Shown here: positions 35,960 to 48,014 of the stretch, one piece after another
Numbering within the stretch: the stretch's first letter is position 1
Layout of the letters: each line of letters opens with the position of its first letter
Notes under the pieces: model-generated
Seen by the model: only the letters and a program-made list of their open reading frames with translations
What the model was told of the DNA's origin: nothing
Database searches by the model: none
Assembly (NCBI GenBank): GCA_015956445.1
Contig: WIUZ02000002.1
Coordinates: forward strand, 2,294,001 to 2,358,000
Direction of reading: 5' to 3'
Origin: Thelephora terrestris
Lineage: Eukaryota; Basidiomycota; Agaricomycetes; Thelephorales; Thelephoraceae
Length of the DNA stretch: 64,000 bases
Translations under genes and position numbers: made by a program

Positions 35960-37615
35960 TCAGGGGGAACCAGGCGGCTGTGGAGAGCGCGAGGGAGACC
36001 GGAAACACCCAGTTAGTGCATTATCTTCCCTTCTTGATCTACCGTTGACGATTGTGTGAAGGGTGTGGAAGCAGGTACATGCCGCTTGCATTGGGAAGAA
36101 GTAATTCCGACCGGGATGTGTCTCGTTTGGCCACAAATGCGGCTGACCAGGACGTCTGTAGGCCTAAATCTGTGGATTTAACATCATCGTTCGTAAGTTC
36201 TTCGCTCTTTCTTTCTGTCCAAATCCACTGATACCCACCCGTAGGAGCAACTAAATATTTTGATCTCAACCTACGAACGTCGCGGTCGCTTCGACGAGAT
36301 CCCCTCTTTACTTGAGGCTGGTCTTAGCCTTGAGCGGGCACATGTATGCCAAGCCCCATATTTCGAGCGGATGCCCAACTCAACTCATTGCAGATTCACC
36401 GAACTCTCCATCTTCTACGGCAAGTACAGGCCCGAAAAGTGTACGTTACCTGTGCCGGTTTACCTTACGGAACCCACTGAAATGATATATTGCTAGTGAT
36501 GGAGCACCTAAAGCTTTTCGTCACTCGTATCAACATTCCAAGGTCATCAGGGCTGCCGAGAAGGCCCATCTCTGGCCCGAGCCCGTCTTGCTATGCGCCA
36601 AGGCTTGAATGGTATCATTCAACCTTCCACGGCGAGTCTGCATCTGTGACGGTTACGGGCCCGGATCGAAGCTCGGACACCTCCGACCTTTTTCGCAAGC
36701 AAGAGGAACTAGAAGAGCATAGCCGCGTTCTCACAAACGATCGGGAGAACCGTTGACCACTCGAAGGGAATTCTCTTTGAGTAACCCCCCCCCAATCCAC
36801 CATGGGTGATTGCCTCCGACCCCCATAATCCTAGCGAACCGCCGCAAAGCCGAAGTCATGTACCTACTCGCAACACGAAGCCTCTACACTTGAAGACGCC
36901 GGGCAATAGCGTCGAGAATGTTCCTTTCGAGCCGGTTCCTCCTCAAATGTTCGCATCGATGTTGGAATGTAACAGGACTCCGTCGCTCCCGATGTCAGAA
37001 ACCGCGGACTCTGAGGTGCTTGTATCCGCCCGCACACAGCGACTCGATTCTCAAGGCGCACAATACGACGTCACTTCTTTCATCGGCAGTAAGTTTTTCG
37101 AGTTTCGTCGGTGTTTTCTTTACTCACACTTTGACAGACCTGATCGGCGGTCCGACTACTGACCCTCCTCTGCCTGGACACAAGAGAGAGCTCTCCGGAT
37201 CCTCAGACGATTGCGAGCTTGGGGTCGTTGGACCCTGAGCAGACCGCAACGATTGTAACACTGCAGCAGTCGAAGCAGACTTTCGAAGGCTCTCCGCTGG
37301 CTAGAATGCCCGTCATCAGTCCTACGACTACCGGGTTTTGCCAGTGACCAGGGTTACTTTACCGTCGAGGCCGAAGCTTAAGATGGATTTGTGAGTCGAA
37401 CAGAGTTAGGCGGGTGGTCAATGGCTTTCAATTTTTCGAGTGACAAGTGTCGAAATGTAGGGCCGCCATCATGCTGCACGGGAATCGCGCTAACATCTTT
37501 TTCTCGAATAGCTACTACAAAGCTATTACGTTCTACCTCCAAGAGCAACCGACGCTATTTACCGACCTTCTGAGCGTGCTGATTCCACGTATTCACGCGC
37601 ACGGACTCGCCAGAA
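35960..37615 (+). pseudogene. Clathrin heavy chain fragment (about residues 1,180-1,400 region), interrupted
   Basis: Pieces match clathrin heavy chain in order. NQAAVESARETGNTQ and VWKQVHAACIGKK (35,965-36,100) correspond to the family's QAAVD.ARKA...WK.V..ACV. Then come EQLNILISTYERRGRFDE and LLEAGLSLERAH (36,245-36,340), FTELSIFYGKYRPEK (36,392-36,437), MEHLKLFVTRINIP (36,500-36,540), VIRAAEKAHLWPEPVLL (36,543-36,595) and YYKAITFYLQEQPTL with DLLSVLIPRI (37,513-37,600). Between the last two, about 900 bp of unrelated sequence (36,610-37,510) replaces the expected 36 or so residues. The intact protein forms the triskelion leg of vesicle coats; this copy is a broken partial gene with no N-terminal propeller. 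Confidence 0.8.
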
Positions 37616-37828
37616 GCCAGGCTGAGTCGCTGCTTGGCTGCTCGGGAATAGCCTCCTCCAGTAGACCACTCATACTGTCGATGATCACCGGTGAGGGATG
37701 TAGTGCTCGGGACTAACCTCGGTGTTCATTTCCATTTCTAACCCATCGCGAAGCAAACGCGAATTTTTAAGGTCACAAAGTCGTTGTTATCGTCAAAGGG
37801 GCAATCAAAATGCGTACAAACCAGCGCC

Positions 37829-38567
37829 GTAACGCTCGGAAGAAAGTGAAAGTCGTGTGCGGTTGCAGGTTGACGTCAGGGTTGTGCTGGGTATGATTCT
37901 ACTCATCAACCGCCCTAGCTCGAAGCGCGCAACGTCAAAACTGCCGCCCGCTCATACTGCATTAGGCTACGTCTGGCCAATACACAGATTGACAAAAGGG
38001 GCTTATGCCGTATTAAGTCAGCTGTATACTTAGTTCAGCCCGAATTAATAGCGACATGGCCTCTCTTTATATCTGTGTATTGGCTACAGATGGCACAGGC
38101 AAGGTTCACCTGGGGCAGAACGCTCCCGTTGTCCGGGGTTCAAACTCAGTACTACGTTGGTCGACTACTCGAGGTGCGTACATATTGCTCGCTTCATCGA
38201 AAGTGGGTTTGACCGACTTTCGTCGTCGTCAGCGGGGCGTCCGTATCCTGATTTATCTTGGAACTTATGATTGGCAATGCAAAACCGGCTCCAATAAACT
38301 CTGGGTGGAGTGTTTGGAATGGAGCGGGCAAAAGGAGTATTTAGGCGCAACTGGACTGTTGGGGGTAAGAAAGTGGGAGAGACCAAGTCCTCTGGGTTGT
38401 TGCTGACTGCGGCCACTGTGGATTGCATGGAACATATGATGAGTCGGTTTTTATCCATATCCATGGGCTTTGATTGATGGATGTGATTTACGTCCCCCAT
38501 GACAAGCCGATAGAAGCGTTAGAGCTGATTTCCCGTTGATTGAAGAACAAGAATCTCTGATTGCCTT
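37829..38567. repeat. Segmental repeat R2, right copy (R2b)
   Basis: R2b is a direct repeat of R2a without the 576-bp NACHT-bearing block: GCATTAGG joins CTACGTCTGG directly. It is followed immediately by R3b. Confidence 0.88.
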
Positions 38568-38604
38568 AGGGGCTGGAATGTCTGCGACCACCTGCCGCAG
38601 GCTG

Positions 38605-40667
<2,063 letters not shown>

Positions 40668-41030
40668 CGAACCCCCTCGACGCCGTCGCTATCGTCTCGC
40701 GAAAACCCAGGCTGGCATTTTGAACGTGCCGGAGAGTTCATCTTCCTATTGGTTCCCCAGCCCCACCACGCAGGGTCTCCATGGCTACGGCGGCCCGAAC
40801 CCCTCGACGCCGTCGCTACCGTCTAGCGAAAACCGAGGCTGGCGTTGACCGAGCCTTCTTCTGGCACGGGGTCCCACAATGTTTGCGAACGGTTGTTCTG
40901 GGCAGGAGCGAATCGACGCCGTCGCGATCGTCTCGCGAAAACCAAGGCTGGTATCAACCGAACCTCCTTCTGGTACGGCGTCCAGGATGGGTCCCTCAGC
41001 CCCGCCGCATAGGGTCTCTATGGCCAATGG
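40668..41030. repeat. Compound array of the 46-bp GACGCCGTCGCTATCGTC unit
   Basis: Units CGAACCCCTCGACGCCGTCG...CGCGAAAACCGAGGCTGG begin at 40,668, 40,796 and 40,909. Between them is a second unit (CCCAGCCCCACCACGCAGGGTCTC / CCTCAGCCCCGCCGCATAGGGTCTC). Single copies of the first unit also lie at 20,694 and 39,770. Confidence 0.85.
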
Positions 41031-41082
41031 TGCACGGTACGTGAATGTTGGCTCGACACTGGCTCGACACTGACTTCAACCT

Positions 41083-41236
41083 CAACCTCCACCAATCAAC
41101 CCCAACACAACCCCAACATAACCCCCAACACAACACCCAACATAATCAACACAACCCTAACACAACCCCCAACATAACCCCCAACATAACCCCCAACACA
41201 ACCCCAACATAACCCCCAACATAACCCCCACTTACA
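41083..41236. repeat. CCCAACATAACC-type minisatellite
   Basis: Short 10-13 bp units alternate between CCCCAACACAA and CCCCCAACATAA about a dozen times. There is no coding content. Confidence 0.9.
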
Positions 41237-41269
41237 GGCCAACTACGACGCAACCCTAATCTGAACATT

Positions 41270-42179
41270 GTGTTCAAAGTTGGAATCGTGTTGAAATGTT
41301 CTCAGCCAGGAGAATTACTGGGAACATTTTGGGAATATTTCGAACACATCTTAAATGTGTACGAGATGGGGTCAGCCTGGTATCAGAGAATACATTTAGA
41401 AAGTTAATCTACTTGAAAATAAAATGTACACATGGTAGAACATTGGAAGAGCATCTAAAAGGAAATCACGCTGCTTTCAGTGAGAACATGGAGAGAACAT
41501 TGACTGAATACATCTGAAATGTTGTTGGGGTGTGGCTACTGGGAACATTTCAGACACATCGCTCGTGTACATTTAGAATGTGATCGTCATGACTCAGGTG
41601 GGCACATTTCAGTCACAGGCTCCATGTACATTTGAAATGTATTTGAGATGCACTTGGGCCATGGAACTGGAATGGTGGTTGATGATCACATCCCAGATGT
41701 AATTCGTGATCAAGGACATGAACACATCTAAGGAAAATTTGTAAAGATTGCACAATGCATTCAGATCATTTCACCTGGGGAACATTGTGGGTACATGACT
41801 GGGGAAAATTCCAAATGTAATCAACCTGCAATGCCATGAGCATGTGTTTGATTCCATGGGAGCTTTACATTTCATGTACATTTGGAATGTACTTAGATGA
41901 TGTAACCCTCCCTGTGATGTAGGGGAACATGTTGGGGAAATTTGAGCTGAGATCAAGATTTGAGGATCAGATATTGGTAAGGGAAATTTTGGGGAAACTG
42001 GGAAGAAAAATTTGAAATGTGATCAGTCTGCAACTGCTGATCACATGCAGATTCCATTGGTTGGGAACATTTCAAATGTATTCAACATGGTTTCGGTGGT
42101 TACATTGTGAGAAAATTGCACCTGTTTCTGTGATGTTTTCAGGATGTTATCACTTGTTTCCAGGTGCCCTCGCCCCCAG
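41270..42179. repeat. AT-rich ACATTT/AAATGT array
   Basis: About 0.9 kb of AT-rich sequence in which GGGAACATTT and short palindromes such as ACATTTGAAATGT recur at loosely 50-75 bp spacing (near 41,545, 41,625, 41,785, 41,885, 42,005 and 42,066). The copies are imperfect. It abuts the truncated end of the copia fossil, so it may mark the element or rearrangement that removed the rest of it. No gene. Confidence 0.55.
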
Positions 42180-43809
42180 TGACTGGCAGTCACCGTCTTT
42201 ATGACAGTGATGACTGGGTAGGGGTGGCGCAGTAGATTGCAGCCGTGTGTTTCGCCGTACACTGGCAGTTGGGCACTTTGGAAAGTGCAACTCATCGAAG
42301 GTGGCCTGAGCAGCGGAGAAAATGATGTTGTTAGGTCCGCGCATAAAGATCCATCCTTTTCCTCCCGGGTGAGTACCCAGGTAGGTCATCAATTCTGATC
42401 GGGGCGCGAGCTTGTTTATCCGTACTTCTTCTGGGATGAAGACGTAGGCTCCGCAGCTGAAGACCCGAAGGTGATCAATTGAAGGCTTACTTCCATTTAA
42501 TAGTTGGAATGGAGTCTGCCAATTTAGGCGACGGTTCAGCGTTCGATTGTAAACGTGAGTTGCGTGGTCAAGGGCGAATTCCCACCAAGACTGAGGGAGG
42601 CAAGCCTGTAATCTCATGGATTCTGCCTTATCCATCAATGTTCGAATGATCCTTTCCGCGCGACCATTTTGTTGGTGTGCATGCGGAATAGATTGGAGGA
42701 TCTCAATCCCTTTTTCCTTGAGCATCGTCGTAAATGTTAGGGACGTGTACTCCCCCCCGGCATCAGACATCCATCGACGTACTCTCTTCTGGTACTTGGT
42801 TTCAACCATAGCCAGGAAGTGTCTGGTAGCCATAAGTGCAGCGTCCTTAGTGCGCAAATTCATGGTCCAGGCGTGTGAGGTATAGTCGTCATAGAAGACG
42901 ATTGAGTACTTGTACTTGCGATAGGATTCAATGGGGAAGGTTTTTAGATCCGAATGGATCAGCTCGAAAGGGGTGCTTGCTCTGGTGTTGGATGGGGGAA
43001 AGGTTTTATTTGTCATCTTTCCTTGCGCACATCCAGTGCAGAGGTGCTCTTTTGGGATTTCGACATGAGGGAAATCCTTGACATGTTTTCCAGCCTTTTG
43101 GATCACTTCTTTTGAAGGGTGAGCCAGTCGGCGGTGCATGATCTCAAAATCAGCACTATAAATGGTCTCAATTTTGGCAGCAGTAAGTTGCGCTCCGAGG
43201 AGAGTTTTGATGACGTAAATACTGTCATCCTCGGTTTGAGGGTGGAAGGTAAGAAATTCTGTTTCTTCCTCATAGAGTGAGATTTCGCGAGCACTCCCCC
43301 TCGAGAGGAGTCCGCTTTTGAGGAACTGACCAAGGGACAGCAGCCTATGGGAGATGTCTGGGACATGATAGACAGGACTTAGTCGAACGGCCTTTTCGTT
43401 TATGTGGAGGACCACTGTTCCTTTACCAATAATCGTCGTGAAGCTGGTCGCTGTTCTTAAAGGAATGGACTCAATAGCCTCGTACTCCACGAAGTCGTTT
43501 ATGTCAAAAATAAAGTGCCGGGATGCTCCAGAATCGAGCATCCACACAGCTTCAGTTTCACTCGGGGCAGACAAGGTAAAACAAATATATTTGGAAGCTA
43601 CTTCTGAAGACCTAGACTTATCTTCAGGTGGTGTGGAGTCGTTAGTTTTGTTACTCAACACTAAATTTGTTTCATACCTTCCACCAAGGCCAGACGAACC
43701 GGCAACCGACGCAGGGGAGACAACATCCATCTCTTCATCCGACCATCCCAGGCTTACTTCATCCTCGCCCGGTGGAGTACGCGCCTTTTTGCGGGGGCGA
43801 GGATCGATT

Positions 43810-43817
43810 GTCTGCTC
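43810..43817. repeat. Target duplication, left (GTCTGCTC)
   Basis: An 8-bp direct repeat matches 48,007-48,014 and flanks the palindromic element. The related intact copia copy has a single GTCTGCTC at the equivalent place. With one mismatch it could be read as 9 bp. Confidence 0.8.
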
Positions 43818-43895
43818 AGTAGTCCTTATCATAATTGTGTACAATTTACTGCCAGATCTCGTAAAATTGTAATACTTTAACTCATAGCGATTACA

Positions 43896-43965
43896 ATGCT
43901 CAATGGCATTGCAATGCTGCCTGTGGCAGTTGCAATGCTGCCTGTGGCAGTTGCAATACCAGCTG
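43896..43965. repeat. 18-21 bp terminal minisatellite of the palindrome (left)
   Basis: Units of the type TTGCAATGCTGCCTGTGGCAG occur twice here and three times in the mirrored position (about 47,845-47,915). This is the main length difference between the two arms. Confidence 0.8.
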
Positions 43966-44045
43966 CTCGGTACTCCTGATTAGGCAGGAGCCGACAATGT
44001 GGTAGCACCGAGTGACTGGGTGTGCTTATATAAGTGAGTCATGTG

Positions 44046-44530
44046 ATTTTTCCAAAAAAGGAAATTTTGATGGCTTATATAAGCAGGTCAGGTGACTGAA
44101 AAAAGTGGGAGTTGCTGATGTAAGCAGATCATGTGACTGACCAAAAAAGGAAATTTTTGATGGCTTACATAAGCGACTTGAAAATGATTTTGGCATTGAA
44201 TTTCCCAAAGAGGAAATTTTGATGGCTGACATAAGCAGGTCATGTGACTGAAAAAAGTGGGTGTTGCTTATGTAATCAGGTCATGTGACCGTCCAAAAAA
44301 GGAAAGTTTTGATGGCTTACATAAGCATCTCAAAATTGCTTTTGGAGGGGTCTTTCCTAAAAAGGAAATTCCTTTTTAGGAAATATTTGATGGATTACCA
44401 AAAAAGGAAATTTTGATGGCTTACATAAGCAGCTCAAAAATGCTTTTCACAAAAATTACCGAAAAAGGAAATTTCCTTTTTGGGAAAGAGTTTCCAAAAA
44501 AGGAAATTTTGATGGCTTACATGAGCAACT
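44046..44530. repeat. Subterminal repeats of the palindrome, left arm
   Basis: At least six copies of a roughly 33-bp motif (AAAAAAGGAAATTTTGATGG followed by CTTACATAAGCA) start near 44,055, 44,144, 44,207, 44,295, 44,400 and 44,496, spaced roughly 65-105 bp apart. They are mirrored in the right arm (about 47,270-47,760). Arrays like this are often transposase-binding sites; that is inference here. Confidence 0.8.
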
Positions 44531-44925
44531 CAAAAATGATTTTGGCAAAAATTACCAAAAAAGGAAATTATATGCCGGAAAAATCGGAAAAATACCAGAA
44601 AAATCTTAAAAAATACCGAAAAAATTCCCACAGGTCTAGAAAGTGCCCAAAATGGTAAATTACTCCCAGAAATATCCAGAAAATTGTTTTTCTGGCTGGA
44701 AAAATCATGAAAAATTCCAGAATATAGATAAATATTTTATAAAAATTATTTCAATTTTTTTGGTCCATTGAATAGCCCATAATTGTAATATTAATATATT
44801 TTTTGCCCAAAAAATTCATAAAAATCCCAAAAAAATAAATCAAAATAGGAAAATACAAATATATCCATAATATTCATTATATCATGAAGTACAGACCAGT
44901 TTGTGGTCATAAACTAGCCCTAAAC

Positions 44926-45355
44926 CTAGTCCTGGACCTAACCTAACCTAACCTAGCCTAACTCTAGCCCTAACCCTAACCCTAACCCTAACCTAGACCT
45001 AAACCTAGACCTAACCTAACACTAAACCCAACCTAACCCTAACCTAACCCAACCTAACCTAACCTAACCCAACCTAACCTAACCTAACCAACCTAACCTA
45101 ACCTAACCCAACCTAACCTAACCTAACCCAACCTAACTTAACCTAACCCAACCTAACCTAACCTAACCCAACCTAACCTAACCTAACCTAAACCTAACCT
45201 AAACCTAACCTAACCTAACCTAACCCCAAACCTAACCTGCCCTATATCCAGCCTGCCCTAAACCTAACCTAGCACCAAACCTAAACCTAAACCTAAACCT
45301 ACATCTAAACCTAACCTGCCCTAAACCTAACTCTGACCTGGCCTAGTTCAGCCTT
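44926..45355. repeat. Telomere-like C-rich tract, left arm
   Basis: The tract includes four exact CCCTAA units near 44,967-44,992. Most of it is degenerate CCTAA/CCCAA repeats. It is the strand orientation found at the left end of a linear chromosome. Confidence 0.9.
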
Positions 45356-45356
45356 G

Positions 45357-45374
45357 TCTTATCTTATCTTATCT

Positions 45375-45405
<31 letters not shown>

Positions 45406-45410
45406 TCTTA
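45357..45410. repeat. (CTTAT)n microsatellite, left arm
   Basis: About ten pentamers. The mirrored array at about 46,394-46,464 has about three more, a second small length difference between the arms. Confidence 0.95.
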
Positions 45411-46400
45411 TCCTGTCTTACCTACCCTAGACCCAACCTAACCTGACATAGTCAACTTAGCCTAGTCCACCACAGATCACCCAACCTAACCTAAAGTGGT
45501 CTACCTGACCTAGACTGATGCAACTTGAGTTTATTCTTCTAATCAGCTGTAATCTTATCTGGCCTTAATCCAAATACCGTAGCTAACCAACATCTAACCC
45601 AACTTCACCTGGCTCACCAGCAAGTAACTGGGCTACAGGAACACACTGTGAGCTGCACTATCCCATATCCTGTATCCAACTGTCACTCAAACACAAGAAC
45701 TGTGGTGGACCTACAAGTTAGTGGACCCATAAGCCCACAGACCCACAAGTATAGGCTGCTCACTCAGTGGAGACATCTGTTATCCAACCTCACCCACGTA
45801 CCACCCTCACCCTGCGTTCTGTGCCAGAGTGCAACTTCACCACAGCTCAAGTTCAACTACCTGGCTAAACCCATGTACAATCAGGTCTACAAATCCATGG
45901 ATCCATAACCAACAGTCTATCAACCTGACTTGCAGGTTCAGCCAGGTGGTTGAACTTGAGCTGTGGTGAAGTTGCACTCTGGCACAGAACACAGGGTGAG
46001 GGTGGTACGTGGGTGAGGTTGGATAACAGATGTCTCCACTGAGTGAGCAGCCTATACTTGTGGGTCTGTGGGCTTATGGGTCCACTAACTTGTAGGTCCA
46101 CCACAGTTCTTGTGTTTGAGTGACAGTTGGATACAGGATATGGGATAGTGCAGCTCACAGTGTGTTCCTGTAGCCCAGTTACTTGCTGGTGAGCCAGGTG
46201 AAGTTGGGTTAGATGTTGGTTAGCTACGGTATTTGGATTAAGGCCAGATAAGATTACAGCTGATTAGAAGAATAAACTCAAGTTGCATCAGTCTAGGTCA
46301 GGTAGACCACTTTAGGTTAGGTTGGGTGATCTGTGGTGGACTAGGCTAAGTTGACTATGTCAGGTTAGGTTGGGTCTAGGGTAGGTAAGACAGGATAAGA

Positions 46401-46431
<31 letters not shown>

Positions 46432-46477
46432 AGATAAGATAAGATAAGATAAGATAAGATAAGACAAGGCTGAACTA

Positions 46478-46890
46478 GGCCAGGTCAGAGTTAGGTTTAG
46501 GGCAGGTTAGGTTTAGATGTAGGTTTAGGTTTAGGTTTAGGTTTGGTGCTAGGTTAGGTTTAGGGCAGGCTGGATATAGGGCAGGTTAGGTTTGGGGTTA
46601 GGTTAGGTTAGGTTAGGTTTAGGTTAGGTTTAGGTTAGGTTAGGTTAGGTTGGGTTAGGTTAGGTTAGGTTGGGTTAGGTTAGGTTAGGTTGGGTTAGGT
46701 TAGGTTAGGTTGGGTTAGGTTAGGTTAGGTTGGGTTAGGTTAGGTTAGGTTGGGTTAGGTTAGGGTTAGGTTGGGTTTAGTGTTAGGTTAGGTCTAGGTT
46801 TAGGTCTAGGTTAGGGTTAGGGTTAGGGTTAGGGCTAGAGTTAGGCTAGGTTAGGTTAGGTTAGGTCCAGGACTAGGTTTAGGGCTAGTT
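46478..46890. repeat. Telomere-like G-rich tract, right arm
   Basis: Mirror of the left tract: TTAGGT/TTGGG repeats, with four exact TTAGGG units near 46,813-46,838. Confidence 0.9.
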
Positions 46891-48006
46891 TATGACCACA
46901 AACTGGTCTGTACTTCATGATATAATGAATATTATGGATATATTTGTATTTTCCTATTTTGATTTATTTTTTTGGGATTTTTATGAATTTTTTGGGCAAA
47001 AAATATATTAATATTACAATTATGGGCTATTCAATGGACCAAAAAAATTGAAATAATTTTTATAAAATATTTATCTATATTCTGGAATTTTTCATGATTT
47101 TTCCAGCCAGAAAAACAATTTTCTGGATATTTCTGGGAGTAATTTACCATTTTGGGCACTTTCTAGACCTGTGGGAATTTTTTCGGTATTTTTTAAGATT
47201 TTTCTGGTATTTTTCCGATTTTTCCGGCATATAATTTCCTTTTTTGGTAATTTTTGCCAAAATCATTTTTGAGTTGCTCATGTAAGCCATCAAAATTTCC
47301 TTTTTTGGAAACTCTTTCCCAAAAAGGAAATTTCCTTTTTCGGTAATTTTTGTGAAAAGCATTTTTGAGCTGCTTATGTAAGCCATCAAAATTTCCTTTT
47401 TTGGTAATCCATCAAATATTTCCTAAAAAGGAATTTCCTTTTTAGGAAAGACCCCTCCAAAAGCAATTTTGAGATGCTTATGTAAGCCATCAAAACTTTC
47501 CTTTTTTGGACGGTCACATGACCTGATTACATAAGCAACACCCACTTTTTTCAGTCACATGACCTGCTTATGTCAGCCATCAAAATTTCCTCTTTGGGAA
47601 ATTCAATGCCAAAATCATTTTCAAGTCGCTTATGTAAGCCATCAAAAATTTCCTTTTTTGGTCAGTCACATGATCTGCTTACATCAGCAACTCCCACTTT
47701 TTTCAGTCACCTGACCTGCTTATATAAGCCATCAAAATTTCCTTTTTTGGAAAAATCACATGACTCACTTATATAAGCACACCCAGTCACTCGGTGCTAC
47801 CACATTGTCGGCTCCTGCCTAATCAGGAGTACCGAGCAGCTGGTATTGCAACTGCCACAGGCAGCATTACAACTGCCACAGGCAGCATTGCAACTGCCAC
47901 AGGCAGCATTGCAATGCCATTGAGCATTGTAATCGCTATGAGTTAAAGTATTACAATTTTACGAGATCTGGCAGTAAATTGTACACAATTATGATAAGGA
48001 CTACTG

Positions 48007-48014
48007 GTCTGCTC
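48007..48014. repeat. Target duplication, right (GTCTGCTC)
   Basis: The right-hand copy of the 8-bp flank, directly followed by continuing copia gag sequence. Confidence 0.8.

Larger units (their letters stand above)
43818..48006. mobile_element. Giant palindromic (foldback/long-TIR) element with telomere-like tracts
   Basis: The arms 43,818-45,866 and 45,940-48,005 are near-perfect reverse complements around a 73-bp loop (45,867-45,939). The ends read AGTAGTCCTTATCA...TGATAAGGACTACTG. From the ends inward each arm holds: 18-bp GCAATGCTGCCTGTGGCAG-type units (two left, three right); at least six AAAAAAGGAAATTTTGATGG subterminal repeats; an AT-rich zone; a (CCCTAA/CCTAA)n tract; a (CTTAT)n microsatellite; and about 0.45 kb of unique sequence. 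There is no credible open frame (nothing above about 100 codons), so it would be non-autonomous. It inserted into copia fossil 1 with an 8-bp target duplication, which suits a hAT-like cut-and-paste source (9 bp would suit Mutator-like). The family is unrecognised. Confidence 0.85.

Noticed and set aside
43896-43965. CRISPR-like array from the GCAATGCTGCC units
   Set aside because: Units are contiguous with no unique spacers, and the genome is eukaryotic.
45648-46158. The 86- and 97-codon open frames near the palindrome centre as genes
   Set aside because: They are mirror images created by the inverted repeat, low in complexity beside simple repeats, and show no motif.
44926-46890. Ancient telomere-telomere fusion
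   Set aside because: A fusion would read TTAGGG then CCCTAA on one strand. Here the order is CCCTAA then TTAGGG, and the tracts are 1.1 kb apart inside a palindrome with target duplications.
44926-46890. A true chromosome end inside the window
   Set aside because: Coding and transposon sequence continues on both sides and the repeats are mostly degenerate.
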